This document shows positions 1-8,210 of a stretch of DNA of 27,502 nucleotides, in pieces. The translations under genes were made by a program, and so were the position numbers. The stretch covers positions 1 through 27,502 of the forward strand of contig JAEDHX010000019.1 in assembly GCA_016296785.1 (NCBI GenBank), written 5' to 3'. Each line of letters opens with the position of its first letter. The stretch's first letter is position 1. The notes under the pieces are model-generated. The model was not told the DNA's origin. It saw nothing but the letters and a program-made list of their open reading frames with translations, and made no database searches. The DNA is from Coprococcus sp. (GTDB taxonomy: Bacteria; Bacillota; Clostridia; Lachnospirales; Lachnospiraceae).

Positions 1-21
1 AACAGTTTTATTAGTTAACAT
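1..21 (-). CDS. 5' end of a further gene after panC, possibly coaBC (cut by window edge)
   Basis: An ATG at 21 reading leftward opens a frame MLTNKTV that runs off the window. A Shine-Dalgarno GGGAG sits 7 bases before it and the start lies 13 bp after the panC stop, so it fits as the next gene of the pantothenate operon. CoaBC proteins (phosphopantothenoylcysteine decarboxylase/synthetase) often begin with a similar short Met-Leu-x-x-Lys stretch before their GGIAAYK motif, and a CoA-pathway gene would suit the place. Only seven codons are visible, so the identity is a guess; panD is an alternative, though its usual start looks different. Confidence 0.4.
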
Positions 22-34
22 AATATTTCTCCCA

Positions 35-880
35 TTATATTGTCTTCATGAAATTATCAATAAGACGAGCTTTACCAAAACGAACTGCCATAGCACAAAG
101 TATATTTCCTTCAACCTTATCAATAGATTTCATAGTATCCATATTAACCATTTCTACATAATCGATATCTGCAAGAGGCTCCTTTGAAATAAGCTCCTTC
201 ATGCTGTTAACAATTACATATGCATCTCTCTCACCTGAAACAATCATCTGCTCGCCAAGCTTAACTGCTTTGCTGAGTACTACTGCTGCTTCTCTTTCTT
301 CCTTAGTAAGATAGATATTTCTTGAGCTCTTTGCAAGGCCGTCAGCTTCTCTGATAATAGGACATCCAATTATCTCGATATCCATATTGAGGTCTTTAAC
401 CATACGCATAATAATAGCAAGCTGCTGTGCATCCTTCTGACCAAAATATGCTCTGTCAGGTGTAACTATGTTAAAAAGCTTATTTACAACTGTACAAACG
501 CCCTTGAAATGAACAGGTCTGGTAAGACCGCATAAAGCATCAGGTAATCCTGTCATATTTACATATGAGCAAAAGCCATCAGCATACATCTCTGAAGGTT
601 CAGGATTAAATATAATATCTGCACCCGTTTCCTCGCAAAGCTTTGAATCAGCCTCAAGATCTCTTGGATAGCTTTCAAGGTCCTCATTTGGACCAAACTG
701 CATAGGATTTACAAATATACTTACTACAGTTCTGTCATTTCCCTCAACCGACTTCTTGATAAGGCTCTGATGGCCCTCATGAAGATATCCCATAGTAGGT
801 ACAAGGCCGACACTAAGGCCTTCCTCCTTCCATGCTTTTACTTGTTTTCTTACTTCATCTATTGTCTTTAATACTATCAT
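35..880 (-). CDS. panC: Pantothenate synthetase
   Basis: PanC is the cytoplasmic enzyme that joins D-pantoate and beta-alanine with ATP to make pantothenate, the vitamin B5 precursor of CoA. The 281-residue length is typical. Near the N-terminus is PTMGYLHEGH, the family's ATP-binding HIGH-type motif. FVNPMQFGPNEDLESYPR is the usual pantoate-binding stretch, FGQKDAQQ follows in mid-protein, and KSSRNIYL is the KMSKS-like loop. The start is an ATG preceded by GGAGAGAG. It begins 15 bp after the panB stop, so panB and panC are almost certainly co-transcribed. Nothing is missing and the gene looks functional. Confidence 0.97.
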   Translation of the reverse strand: MIVLKTIDEVRKQVKAWKEEGLSVGLVPTMGYLHEGHQSLIKKSVEGNDRTVVSIFVNPMQFGPNEDLESYPRDLEADSKLCEETGADIIFNPEPSEMYADGFCSYVNMTGLPDALCGLTRPVHFKGVCTVVNKLFNIVTPDRAYFGQKDAQQLAIIMRMVKDLNMDIEIIGCPIIREADGLAKSSRNIYLTKEEREAAVVLSKAVKLGEQMIVSGERDAYVIVNSMKELISKEPLADIDYVEMVNMDTMKSIDKVEGNILCAMAVRFGKARLIDNFMKTI

Positions 881-895
881 TTTCTTCTCTCTCCA

Positions 896-1723
896 CTAAT
901 AAAGTTTCTCGATTATCTCATCATCTATTTTGTAGGTGTGCTCTTCTGCCGGAAATACTCCTGCATTTATTTCCTCAATATACTTTGCTACTGCATCTTT
1001 AATTATATCTCCCACATGAGCATACTGCTTCACAAATTTTGGAACGTAATCAGAGAACATTCCAAGCATATCCTGATTCACAAGAACCTGTCCGTCGCAG
1101 TCAGCTCCAGCTCCAATACCTATTGTAGGAATACTGATGCTTTCGGTAATAAGCTTAGCAAGCTTAGCAGGTACACATTCAAGAACAACTGCAAATGCTC
1201 CGGCTGCCTCAACTGCCTTTGCATCCTCAACAAGCTTTCTTGCTGCTGCCTCTGTTCTTCCCTGTATCTTATAACCGCCAAATGCATTAACCGACTGAGG
1301 GGTAAGTCCCAAATGTGCACAAACAGGAATTCCTGCCTTGACAATTGCCTCTATCTGTGGGCAGACCTCCTTGCCGCCTTCAAGCTTTACTGCACCGGCT
1401 CTGCCTTCCTTCATAATACGTCCCGCATTAATCACTGCATCATAGACGCTTGCCTGATATGACATAAACGGCATGTCAGTTACGATGAGAGCATTCTTAG
1501 CACCTCTTGCTACTGCTACGCTATGATGAATCATATCATCTACTGTTACAGAAATTGTATCCTCGTATCCAAGGATTACATTTCCCAAAGAATCACCGAC
1601 AAGAATTGTATTAATTCCAGCCTCATCAACAAGCTTAGCTGTTGTGTAATCATATGCTGTAATCATGGATATCTTCTTGTCTGAACCTTTCATTTGCATA
1701 ATTGTTGCTGTTGTGTTTTTCAT
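896..1723 (-). CDS. panB: 3-methyl-2-oxobutanoate hydroxymethyltransferase (ketopantoate hydroxymethyltransferase)
   Basis: PanB transfers a hydroxymethyl group from methylene-tetrahydrofolate to alpha-ketoisovalerate, giving ketopantoate, the first committed step to pantothenate. The protein is about 275 residues. It has the family TIM-barrel landmarks: SMITAYDY near the N-terminus, LVGDSLGNVILGY with a Mg-binding Asp, TDMPFMSY with a second acidic ligand, VKLEGG, VLECVP, and IGIGAGADCDGQVLV. The reading frame could begin at TTG 1726, but the ATG one codon later, 10 bases from AAAGGAG, is preferred. The upstream gene stops at 1728, so the two genes nearly touch and are translationally linked. 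Confidence 0.96.
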   Translation of the reverse strand: MKNTTATIMQMKGSDKKISMITAYDYTTAKLVDEAGINTILVGDSLGNVILGYEDTISVTVDDMIHHSVAVARGAKNALIVTDMPFMSYQASVYDAVINAGRIMKEGRAGAVKLEGGKEVCPQIEAIVKAGIPVCAHLGLTPQSVNAFGGYKIQGRTEAAARKLVEDAKAVEAAGAFAVVLECVPAKLAKLITESISIPTIGIGAGADCDGQVLVNQDMLGMFSDYVPKFVKQYAHVGDIIKDAVAKYIEEINAGVFPAEEHTYKIDDEIIEKLY

Positions 1724-1727
1724 CAAT

Positions 1728-2621
1728 CTAATTCTCCTTTACGCTATTCTGGTTCAAAATCCCCAAAAGCTCGCTATAGTCAGTATCAGGATGCTTCTTC
1801 ATAGCAACTTCCAATGCACCTTTAGACAGAGCTAAATATGCTACCCTTTCATTTCCCGAAAGAACATTGATGTGCTTAATAACCGTACCAACATCATTTC
1901 TCTCAATTGGACCTGTAAGGCTCTCTACAGCACCTTTTTCTGCCACAGCCTGACAATTACCAAGGAAAAGCGGAATAAGTGCTTTATCAGCCTGCTCATT
2001 TGTAAGACCACATTGTGCCATAAGCTTACCTGCCATAGAAAACAGACCGGTAACAAGGTTACTTGCCATTACGGCAGCACTATGGTATCTGACCTTATCG
2101 CAATCTTTAATTATTACGCATTCATTTCCAAGAGCCGTAATAAACTCATATATCTTATCGATATATTTATCATCGCCCTCAATTGAAAATAATGCTTCTC
2201 CAAGCTTTTTATAGGATTCTGCTTTTGAACTTATTGCATACATAGGATGAATCGAATAGCCAAAGGCACCTGCCTCTGTCACACCTGAAAAAATCTTAGA
2301 CGTCATCGCACCACTACAATGACAAATAATCATGTTCTCAATATCAAGAACACGCAGTTCTTCCCATACGCTTAGTATTGCACCATCAGGCACGGTAAGA
2401 ACAAGAACATCGCTGGCATCAGTTATTTCCTTTAATGATCTATAACACTTGGTATCGGTAAGTGTAGCCGCTTCCTTAGCACTCTTATCATGCAGGCTGT
2501 AATAACCTGAAATCTCGGTATCACCCAAAATCACAGAATCACTATGATTATTTAATCCAGATATAATATATCTGCCTAAAGTAACGCCAACCTTGCCGGC
2601 TCCAACAAATCCAATCCTCAT
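1728..2621 (-). CDS. Rossmann-fold DUF2520 protein, probable PanG-type ketopantoate reductase
   Basis: A 297-residue NAD(P)-binding protein. The N-terminal MRIGFVGAGKVG carries the GxGxxG dinucleotide-binding loop, and the rest has the Rossmann-like plus helical DUF2520 layout (for example CHCSGAM near residue 100 and YSIHPMYAIS near 125). Proteins of this type were described in Francisella as PanG, an alternative ketopantoate reductase distinct from PanE. As the first gene of an operon with panB and panC, with no panE in view, it fits the missing reduction of ketopantoate to pantoate. The family assignment rests on recalled family features, not a search. ATG 2621 is preferred because the GTG at 2630 lies inside the ribosome-binding site AGGTG. 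Confidence 0.8.
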   Translation of the reverse strand: MRIGFVGAGKVGVTLGRYIISGLNNHSDSVILGDTEISGYYSLHDKSAKEAATLTDTKCYRSLKEITDASDVLVLTVPDGAILSVWEELRVLDIENMIICHCSGAMTSKIFSGVTEAGAFGYSIHPMYAISSKAESYKKLGEALFSIEGDDKYIDKIYEFITALGNECVIIKDCDKVRYHSAAVMASNLVTGLFSMAGKLMAQCGLTNEQADKALIPLFLGNCQAVAEKGAVESLTGPIERNDVGTVIKHINVLSGNERVAYLALSKGALEVAMKKHPDTDYSELLGILNQNSVKEN

Positions 2622-2643
2622 ATAAATCACCTACTTATCCAGC

Positions 2644-2664
2644 TATTATACTATTTGTATAATA
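2644..2664. promoter_or_regulatory. 8-bp perfect inverted repeat over a candidate -10 box upstream of the pantothenate operon
   Basis: The arms tattatac (2644-2651) and gtataata (2657-2664) are exact reverse complements with a 5-base gap. On the minus strand the second arm contains TATAAT, 23 bases or more before the DUF2520 start, so the repeat could overlap a promoter and serve as an operator. No good -35 box is obvious. A second, looser pair (ataccat 2689-2695, atggtat 2705-2711) lies just upstream. The role is inferred from position only. Confidence 0.35.
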
Positions 2665-2739
2665 AACATCAGGTATAGTTTCTTTCGAATACCATCCATT
2701 CCATATGGTATCATTGTATATAAAAATTGTAAAGTAAAG

Positions 2740-2781
2740 AAAAATAAAGTAAAGAAAACTAACGAATTGTTAAGGCAATTT
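2740..2781 (-). terminator. Possible weak terminator after the tautomerase remnant
   Basis: On the minus strand a short AT-rich palindrome (taacgaattgtta on the plus strand, about 2759-2772) is followed by a T-rich run. The stem is weak, so this is only a candidate end for transcripts coming from the right, ahead of the pantothenate operon. Confidence 0.25.
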
Positions 2782-2787
2782 ACGCAT

Positions 2788-2952
2788 TCATTCTTTCTGA
2801 ACTCCTCCCATTCCCCAGTTTTCCAGCGGAGGCTCATTGATCACTATAAATATATCTGTAGAGGCAATCCCAAGTGAAGAAATAAGTCCATTATGTACAG
2901 AATCCAGGACTTTCTTCTTGTACTCTGAATCTACACTTCTTAATCGTTCCAT
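2788..2952 (-). pseudogene. Tautomerase (4-oxalocrotonate tautomerase-like) remnant, N-terminus missing
   Basis: A 54-codon frame reads MERLRSVDSEYKKKVLDSVH and, near its end, IFIVINEPPLENWGMGGV. The order of a helix ending in ..AVH.ALV, a strand V(V/I)I.E and then ENWG.GG is the signature of small 4-OT-family tautomerases of about 62 residues. These enzymes need Pro2, which becomes the N-terminal Pro1 catalytic base, in a MP-x-V-x-I start. That strand is absent here: the first Met aligns about seven or more residues into the domain, and TGA TGA stops lie in frame directly upstream. No Shine-Dalgarno sits well before the ATG. I read it as a decayed gene; a non-catalytic small protein is the alternative. 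Confidence 0.6.
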
Positions 2953-2988
2953 TATTCATCATTGATTAAAAATCTTTCTTTAACGCAT

Positions 2989-3035
2989 AAGTGACTTGAA
3001 GTTCATTATTTATTGTAGTAAACTTCAAGTCACTT
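2989..3035. repeat. Perfect 15-bp inverted repeat (hairpin or operator)
   Basis: The arms aagtgacttgaagtt (2989-3003) and aacttcaagtcactt (3021-3035) match exactly with a 17-base loop. On the plus strand the stem is followed by TTTTT, as in an intrinsic terminator, but no plus-strand gene precedes it. On the minus strand, in the direction of local transcription, no T-run follows. CTTGAAGT-type palindromes are also used as operators by some MerR-family regulators. It sits between the small gene after purE and the tautomerase remnant. Confidence 0.6.
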
Positions 3036-3070
3036 TTTAATGTAATCCACCTTAATGCAAGGCTATCTTA

Positions 3071-3325
3071 TCAATCTATAGTATTATCACTAATCACTTC
3101 TACTATATCATCTTCAGCAAACAGTTCTCCCAAATTATTAGAATAATATACATACGCAACCAAAATATCCTTATCTTCGTCTTCTGGATCATTTGCGTAA
3201 GTTATCATGTCCAGTTTACATTCGACTGTTCTTCCATCTGCTAACCGAAGTTTAAATGTCTCTCCTTTTTCACCTAACTCGTATATTTTTAAAAGTTTTG
3301 GAGGATAATTGGGTTTATTATTCAT
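3071..3325 (-). CDS. Small hypothetical protein, 84 residues, downstream of purE
   Basis: I do not recognise a named family. The start is the ATG at 3325, 7 bases after AAGGAGAG; the longer frame further upstream has no comparable site. The protein begins MNNKPNYPPKLLKIYELGEK and has alternating strand-like segments (FKLRLADGRTVECKL, ILVAYVYYSN) with a very acidic loop (NDPEDEDKD) and an acidic C-terminus. The pattern suggests a small soluble beta-barrel-like fold, but that is an impression only. It starts 47 bp after the purE stop and probably shares its transcript. An 11-base direct repeat (ataaggctctc) occurs just before the start (3324-3334) and again near the purE stop (3358-3368). Confidence 0.7.
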   Translation of the reverse strand: MNNKPNYPPKLLKIYELGEKGETFKLRLADGRTVECKLDMITYANDPEDEDKDILVAYVYYSNNLGELFAEDDIVEVISDNTID

Positions 3326-3372
3326 AAGGCTCTCTCCTTGCATGGATATATATATTAATAAGGCTCTCAACC

Positions 3373-3861
3373 CTACTTAAACTTCTCAATAACCTCTTCA
3401 TTTGCTTTCATTGCAGCTTCTTCCATTGCTTTACGCTCAGCAAGGAGCTTCTGTCTGACTGAAGCATTATTGTTTCCAATAATCTGGAGTGCAAGATATG
3501 CTGCATTCTTGCTTCCGTTAATTGCAACTGTTGCTACAGGTATTCCTGAAGGCATCTGAACGATTGAAAGAAGTGCATCCATTCCATCAAGTGTTGCACC
3601 TGAAAGTGGCACTCCTATAACAGGAAGTACTGTCTGGGATGCAACAACACCAGGAAGCGCTGCTGCCATACCTGCTGCCGCGATAATAACCTCTGTTCCA
3701 TTATTATTCGCCTCTTCAATAAACTCTGACAGACCTGCATGTGCTCTGTGAGCTGAAAGGCATCTTACATCTACCATAACACCATAATCTTTTAAAATTC
3801 CTACTGCTGGCTCAACCTTTGACATATCACTTGTTGAACCCATAATAATTGCTACTCTCAT
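3373..3861 (-). CDS. purE: N5-carboxyaminoimidazole ribonucleotide mutase
   Basis: PurE converts N5-CAIR to CAIR in de novo purine synthesis. The 162-residue protein has the phosphate-binding GSTSDMSKVEPA start, the SAHR motif with the catalytic His near residue 44, AAAGMAAALPGVVAS, and SIVQMPSGIPVATVAI, all in the class I (bacterial) order. In most class I enzymes SAHR is followed by TP; here it is AH. The start is an ATG with GAGG 9 bases upstream. No other pur genes are in the window, so it is separated from the rest of its pathway or the cluster lies elsewhere. It probably has its own promoter in the 110 bp upstream. Confidence 0.95.
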   Translation of the reverse strand: MRVAIIMGSTSDMSKVEPAVGILKDYGVMVDVRCLSAHRAHAGLSEFIEEANNNGTEVIIAAAGMAAALPGVVASQTVLPVIGVPLSGATLDGMDALLSIVQMPSGIPVATVAINGSKNAAYLALQIIGNNNASVRQKLLAERKAMEEAAMKANEEVIEKFK

Positions 3862-3971
3862 TTTAATTATCCTCTTTTCTTAAAGTTATTTTTTTCATTT
3901 ATAATTAATTGGTTATATAACTGTTATATAAATAGTATTTCATTACTATCTAAATTGCATCTGACTGTATA
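3862..3971. other. Intergenic region between the hybrid kinase and purE
   Basis: This 110-bp AT-rich gap should hold the end of the kinase transcript and the purE promoter. A weak hairpin, atagta (3932-3937) with tactat (3944-3949), lies shortly after the kinase stop. A direct repeat gttatataa at 3912-3920 and 3923-3931 has an 11-bp period, about one helical turn, and the first copy is part of the palindrome GTTATATAAC. No convincing -35/-10 pair or riboswitch could be named. Confidence 0.4.
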
Positions 3972-6900
3972 CTAGATACTATTCAAATACTGATCAATAA
4001 TCTCGCTTGCACCCTCATAATCCATAGACTCAATAGTCATCTTAAGTGCATTGAAGAATTCTGTATCAATATCACCATATTCAAATGAATCAAGATCAGC
4101 TACCAGGTCTGTTACAGGGCCTTTTTCATTTGCCCTAAGATATGCCCTAAGCTCTTTTAACTTACCTCTGTTAATTGAATCAGAGAACTCTTTATGATTA
4201 TTATCGTCGCCCGGCATAATCATTGACAGATATAAATCAATTGCCTTGAACATATCCTTCATAAGGCTGACAAATTCTCTTGTGTTATCCTTAGCATATT
4301 GCATATTTCCAATGTTAATTGCAGATAAGAGATTTGCTGCCTTTCTTTCAACAATGAAGGCTCCAATATTGCTACTGCTGCTCTTGACATTATGAATTAC
4401 GTTTTTATATTTTCTTACATCATCATCGATGTAATCCTGAAGCATCATAATATCTCCTTCATACTGAGCCTTATAGTTTACGATAATGGTGTTGAAATTG
4501 TCGAAGCTTCCTCCAATTTGCTTTAAGGCCTCATCTACTGCAATGTATTTCTTTAATACGTCAGATGCTTCAATATACTTAGAAATGTCATCATTTTCCT
4601 CATAATCTGTTGTTTTCTCTTTTATCTTATCAGGAGAAATATACATCCTAAGTATTGTTTCAACATCATCAAGCTCAATAGGTTTAACAAGCACTTCATC
4701 AAAGCCTGATTCAATAATTGTTTCTCTTGATGCATCAACAGTATTTACAGACATAGCTATTATAGGCATCTTCTTATATTCCTCGCCCTCTAAACCACGA
4801 ATCTCACGAACAGTGTCTTTACCATCCATTACTGTCATGATTGTATCGATAAATACCATGTCATATGCATTTACCATAACCTTATCTATAGCATCAAAGC
4901 CAGAGGTAACAGTATCGCAGGTGATTCCATAAGCCTCAAGTAAGGTCTTCTCAACCTGAAGTCCAAGTTCTGATTCGTCAACAATAAGTACCTTAGTGTC
5001 TGGCAACCACATAATAGAATTCGAATCACGTCTTGCGATTTCCTTCTTCTTATTTAGGTTGTAATTGAGATAGCTGTAATCAAATACCTTTTGTTTTATT
5101 GATAAGGTGATAGTAGTTCCGGCACCATAAGTGCTTTCAGCCTTTACCTCACCATCCATCATATGAATAAGCTGCTTTGCAATAGCTAGCTTTATACTAA
5201 TATCAAACTTTCCTATATCTGATTTTCCATATGAATCATCAAGATCAAATAATGTTTCAAGTCTGTCTTCCTGTACACCGATTCCTGTATCCGAAATAGT
5301 TAAATCAAGCCATATCTCAGGATTGTTATCATTTTCCAGTTCAAGAGTCAAATCCATATCAGGTTCAACAGGTCTCCAATTAATCTTAAAATATATACTA
5401 CCCTCTTTTGTTGTACTCGCTGCTCTTGTAAATATATTCGAAATAAGTTCTTTTACTCTTGTTACATCACCGATAAGACCACTTGGCAGGTCATCCTCTA
5501 TATTGGCCTTAATATCTACAAGCTCTGTATTAATCATTTCTTTGAACTGGTGAGTAAGGTCATATATTACATCCGAAACAGCATATTCCTTCTCCACAAG
5601 CTCGATACTTCCATCCTTTAGGTTAGAAAGACGTGAAATACCATCTACTATTCCAAGAATCTCATAGCCTGCATCATATAATGCCTGATACTTAGGCAGC
5701 TGCTCATCACTGATATTCTCCGGATTACGTATTACCATCTCACTTACACCAAGAATTGTATTAAGCGGAGCTCTGATTTCATGGCTTAGGTAGTTTACAT
5801 AATCATTCTTTGCCTGATTTGATTTCTCAGCCTCTTCATTCTTTTTGCTAAGCTCCTCCACCTGCTCATTCTTTCTCTTAATTACATGAGCAATACCCCT
5901 TATTGAGATAATTATGATAAGAAGCAATAACAACGTTGCACATATAACTATTGTCTTTGCAACATCAGTTTCCCAGAAAACAAGCTTCTTACTAATAATA
6001 AATGTAAGATTATCATTACATTCTATTCCATCAGCGTTCTCAGCAGAAAGAACAAATCTGTAATTACCGCCTTCAAGATTTGTATATTCTACATTAAGTA
6101 CATCAGAACCGGAAATAGTACGAGGCTCTGTCTCAAATCCATCTAAATAATACTTTACAACAATGCCCTCTCGGTTTACATAACTCAGAACCGAAAACTT
6201 TATAGTAATACGATTTGTATTACCCGGCACTTCAATCTTACCATCAAGGTCTGAGAATTTATACTCTGTTCCATCTACAACAACAGAGGAAATTCTAACC
6301 TTAGGTTCTACTTCATTAGTGTAAACATTTTCAGGATCAATGCTACACAAACCTTCATCACAGCAAACATATACAATTCCATCTTTAGTGATGCTATTCG
6401 ATGAAAACTCAGTAATTGAGGAAATGATTCCATCATTCTTTGTAAAATTAAGACACTCAGGCTGTGCTGTACTAAGAAGATCATTTTCATAATATCTGTA
6501 GATTCCCTTTGAACCAAATATCCACATATATCCGCTGTCATCAATAATAATATCATGTATACTATTTGTAGAATCAACTGCAGCAATCTGTCTTACAACA
6601 CCCTCCTGATAATACAATCCATTATTAGTTCCTATCCAAAGACCATTATCGCCTCCAACAATTGTTGAAACAGTATTAAGACGCACACCCTCTTCCAAAG
6701 AAATTCTCTTAATATTTGATTCCATGTCAATTGTGTACATACCGCCACCATTTGAGCCGGCATACAGAAGTCTGTCTTTGCCAACATAAAGCGATTTAAT
6801 ATCAGTATTCTCAAGGCCATCTGCCCTTGTATAATTTCTGATTATCTCGTTATCCTTAAGAATAGAGATACCATTTTCTGTTCCAATTGCCATATGCCCT

Positions 6901-8207
6901 TTATCAATTTCTATAATGCAATTAACAGAATTGCTGACAAGATTCGACTCACTACGATTATAAAATGTATATGCACCTTTTCTATCAAGTTTTATTACAC
7001 CATATATTCTATATGTACATATCCAAAGCTCATTATTTGAGTCAACATACATATCACGAATACTGATTCCCTGTAATAAATTAACAAGATCATTATCTGT
7101 AACAAGCTTACCAGTATTATCAATAATACTTAATCCATCATCAGTTCCGATATACAGCTTATTGCCATATTCTAATGCACAGTTAACAATAGATTCTCCT
7201 AAGCCATATTTCATGGATGTATTTTCAAACTTGCTTCTTTCAAGATATACAAGCCCTTTTCTATACGAAGCAAACCAATAATTGCCTTCATAATCCATAA
7301 TCATATCACTCATGGATTCATTTACCAAAAGACCGGTAACTTGCTTAAGCTCTTTGTTACCATTTACAAAGTACGCTACTCCCTCATCAGAAAGCACCCA
7401 TATTCTTTCACCGAAACCACATATTTTGTTGATACCACGAATGCCACCGGTATTAATAAGCTCTTTTCCCGAAGCAGATGATATCTTTAATATTGTACGT
7501 CCTACAGAGCCATAATAGCGTGTGCCGTCAGGTGCAACATACATGCTGTTAATATCTTCTATTCCAAAATCTGTCTTTGATTTGATATTTATTTTTGTTC
7601 TTCCTGTAATAGTAATAAGTGTATCGGAATTAGCAACGGCATAAACCCTATTCTCGAAACCTCCTATATTTCCTACATTAACGTTACCGATTTCTTCTTC
7701 CCCAACACAACTAACGCCCTCTTCATCCATTACATATACGCCCTGTGAGGTTGCAAGCCAGATAGCCTTGTCACCATCCTCATACATATTGTTAATTGTA
7801 GAGATATTCATGTCGTAGGTTTCAGCAACTCTGTTGAAAACGCCATTATTATAAATAAATAATCCATAGTTATCTGTTCCTACATATAAATCGCCGTCTG
7901 AATTAAGCAAAATACAATTGATTGCATATATGCTTCCATCTGTATTACTATCCATTGTGTATAATGTGTATTCACTTCCGTCATATCTGTATAAACCATT
8001 ACCTGTTCCAAGCCATATATATCCACTTGTAGACTGGCAAATACAGTTTATATTACTACTGTCAAAGCCGTCATCATCATTAAATTCCTTCTGGCTATAG
8101 TCAGATGTGAAGTCCTCTCCTGCAACGCAAACCAGCCGTGGCAAGAAAATCATTACCACAGCTAGCATTAGAATATAAATTTTTGCAAATAATAACTTGT
8201 TTTTCAT
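3972..8207 (-). CDS. Hybrid sensor histidine kinase with beta-propeller sensor, REC and HPt domains
   Basis: A 1411-residue membrane sensor. Residues about 8-30 form a signal/anchor segment. Residues about 55-625 hold some 12-14 two-component-regulator propeller repeats (xIWLGTxNGLYRYD type). Residues 635-740 form a Y_Y_Y domain. A transmembrane helix follows at about 750-770, then a short coiled coil. HisKA has YLSHEIRAPLN with phospho-His809. HATPase_c has N924, SDTGIGVQ near 973 and GAGTT near 1028. REC covers about 1072-1190, with phospho-acceptor Asp1121 and Lys1175. A C-terminal HPt has IHNVKSSSSNIGA with His1272. The propeller and Y_Y_Y architecture matches the HTCS sensors of gut bacteria, but there is no AraC-type DNA-binding domain, so the phosphate must go to a separate regulator not seen here. 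The start lies 3 bp after the aminopeptidase stop. The ligand is unknown. Confidence 0.93.
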   Translation of the reverse strand: MKNKLLFAKIYILMLAVVMIFLPRLVCVAGEDFTSDYSQKEFNDDDGFDSSNINCICQSTSGYIWLGTGNGLYRYDGSEYTLYTMDSNTDGSIYAINCILLNSDGDLYVGTDNYGLFIYNNGVFNRVAETYDMNISTINNMYEDGDKAIWLATSQGVYVMDEEGVSCVGEEEIGNVNVGNIGGFENRVYAVANSDTLITITGRTKINIKSKTDFGIEDINSMYVAPDGTRYYGSVGRTILKISSASGKELINTGGIRGINKICGFGERIWVLSDEGVAYFVNGNKELKQVTGLLVNESMSDMIMDYEGNYWFASYRKGLVYLERSKFENTSMKYGLGESIVNCALEYGNKLYIGTDDGLSIIDNTGKLVTDNDLVNLLQGISIRDMYVDSNNELWICTYRIYGVIKLDRKGAYTFYNRSESNLVSNSVNCIIEIDKGHMAIGTENGISILKDNEIIRNYTRADGLENTDIKSLYVGKDRLLYAGSNGGGMYTIDMESNIKRISLEEGVRLNTVSTIVGGDNGLWIGTNNGLYYQEGVVRQIAAVDSTNSIHDIIIDDSGYMWIFGSKGIYRYYENDLLSTAQPECLNFTKNDGIISSITEFSSNSITKDGIVYVCCDEGLCSIDPENVYTNEVEPKVRISSVVVDGTEYKFSDLDGKIEVPGNTNRITIKFSVLSYVNREGIVVKYYLDGFETEPRTISGSDVLNVEYTNLEGGNYRFVLSAENADGIECNDNLTFIISKKLVFWETDVAKTIVICATLLLLLIIIISIRGIAHVIKRKNEQVEELSKKNEEAEKSNQAKNDYVNYLSHEIRAPLNTILGVSEMVIRNPENISDEQLPKYQALYDAGYEILGIVDGISRLSNLKDGSIELVEKEYAVSDVIYDLTHQFKEMINTELVDIKANIEDDLPSGLIGDVTRVKELISNIFTRAASTTKEGSIYFKINWRPVEPDMDLTLELENDNNPEIWLDLTISDTGIGVQEDRLETLFDLDDSYGKSDIGKFDISIKLAIAKQLIHMMDGEVKAESTYGAGTTITLSIKQKVFDYSYLNYNLNKKKEIARRDSNSIMWLPDTKVLIVDESELGLQVEKTLLEAYGITCDTVTSGFDAIDKVMVNAYDMVFIDTIMTVMDGKDTVREIRGLEGEEYKKMPIIAMSVNTVDASRETIIESGFDEVLVKPIELDDVETILRMYISPDKIKEKTTDYEENDDISKYIEASDVLKKYIAVDEALKQIGGSFDNFNTIIVNYKAQYEGDIMMLQDYIDDDVRKYKNVIHNVKSSSSNIGAFIVERKAANLLSAINIGNMQYAKDNTREFVSLMKDMFKAIDLYLSMIMPGDDNNHKEFSDSINRGKLKELRAYLRANEKGPVTDLVADLDSFEYGDIDTEFFNALKMTIESMDYEGASEIIDQYLNSI

Positions 8208-8210
8208 CTG

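Noticed and set aside
938..1462. A 174-codon plus-strand frame opposite panB
   Set aside because: It is antisense to a clear enzyme, rich in Cys, Asn and Leu, with no family pattern or ribosome site.
2646..2837. A 63-codon minus-strand frame upstream of the pantothenate operon
   Set aside because: It overlaps the tautomerase remnant in another frame, has a T-run-derived stretch of Phe and Leu, and has no ribosome site. It spans the promoter region.
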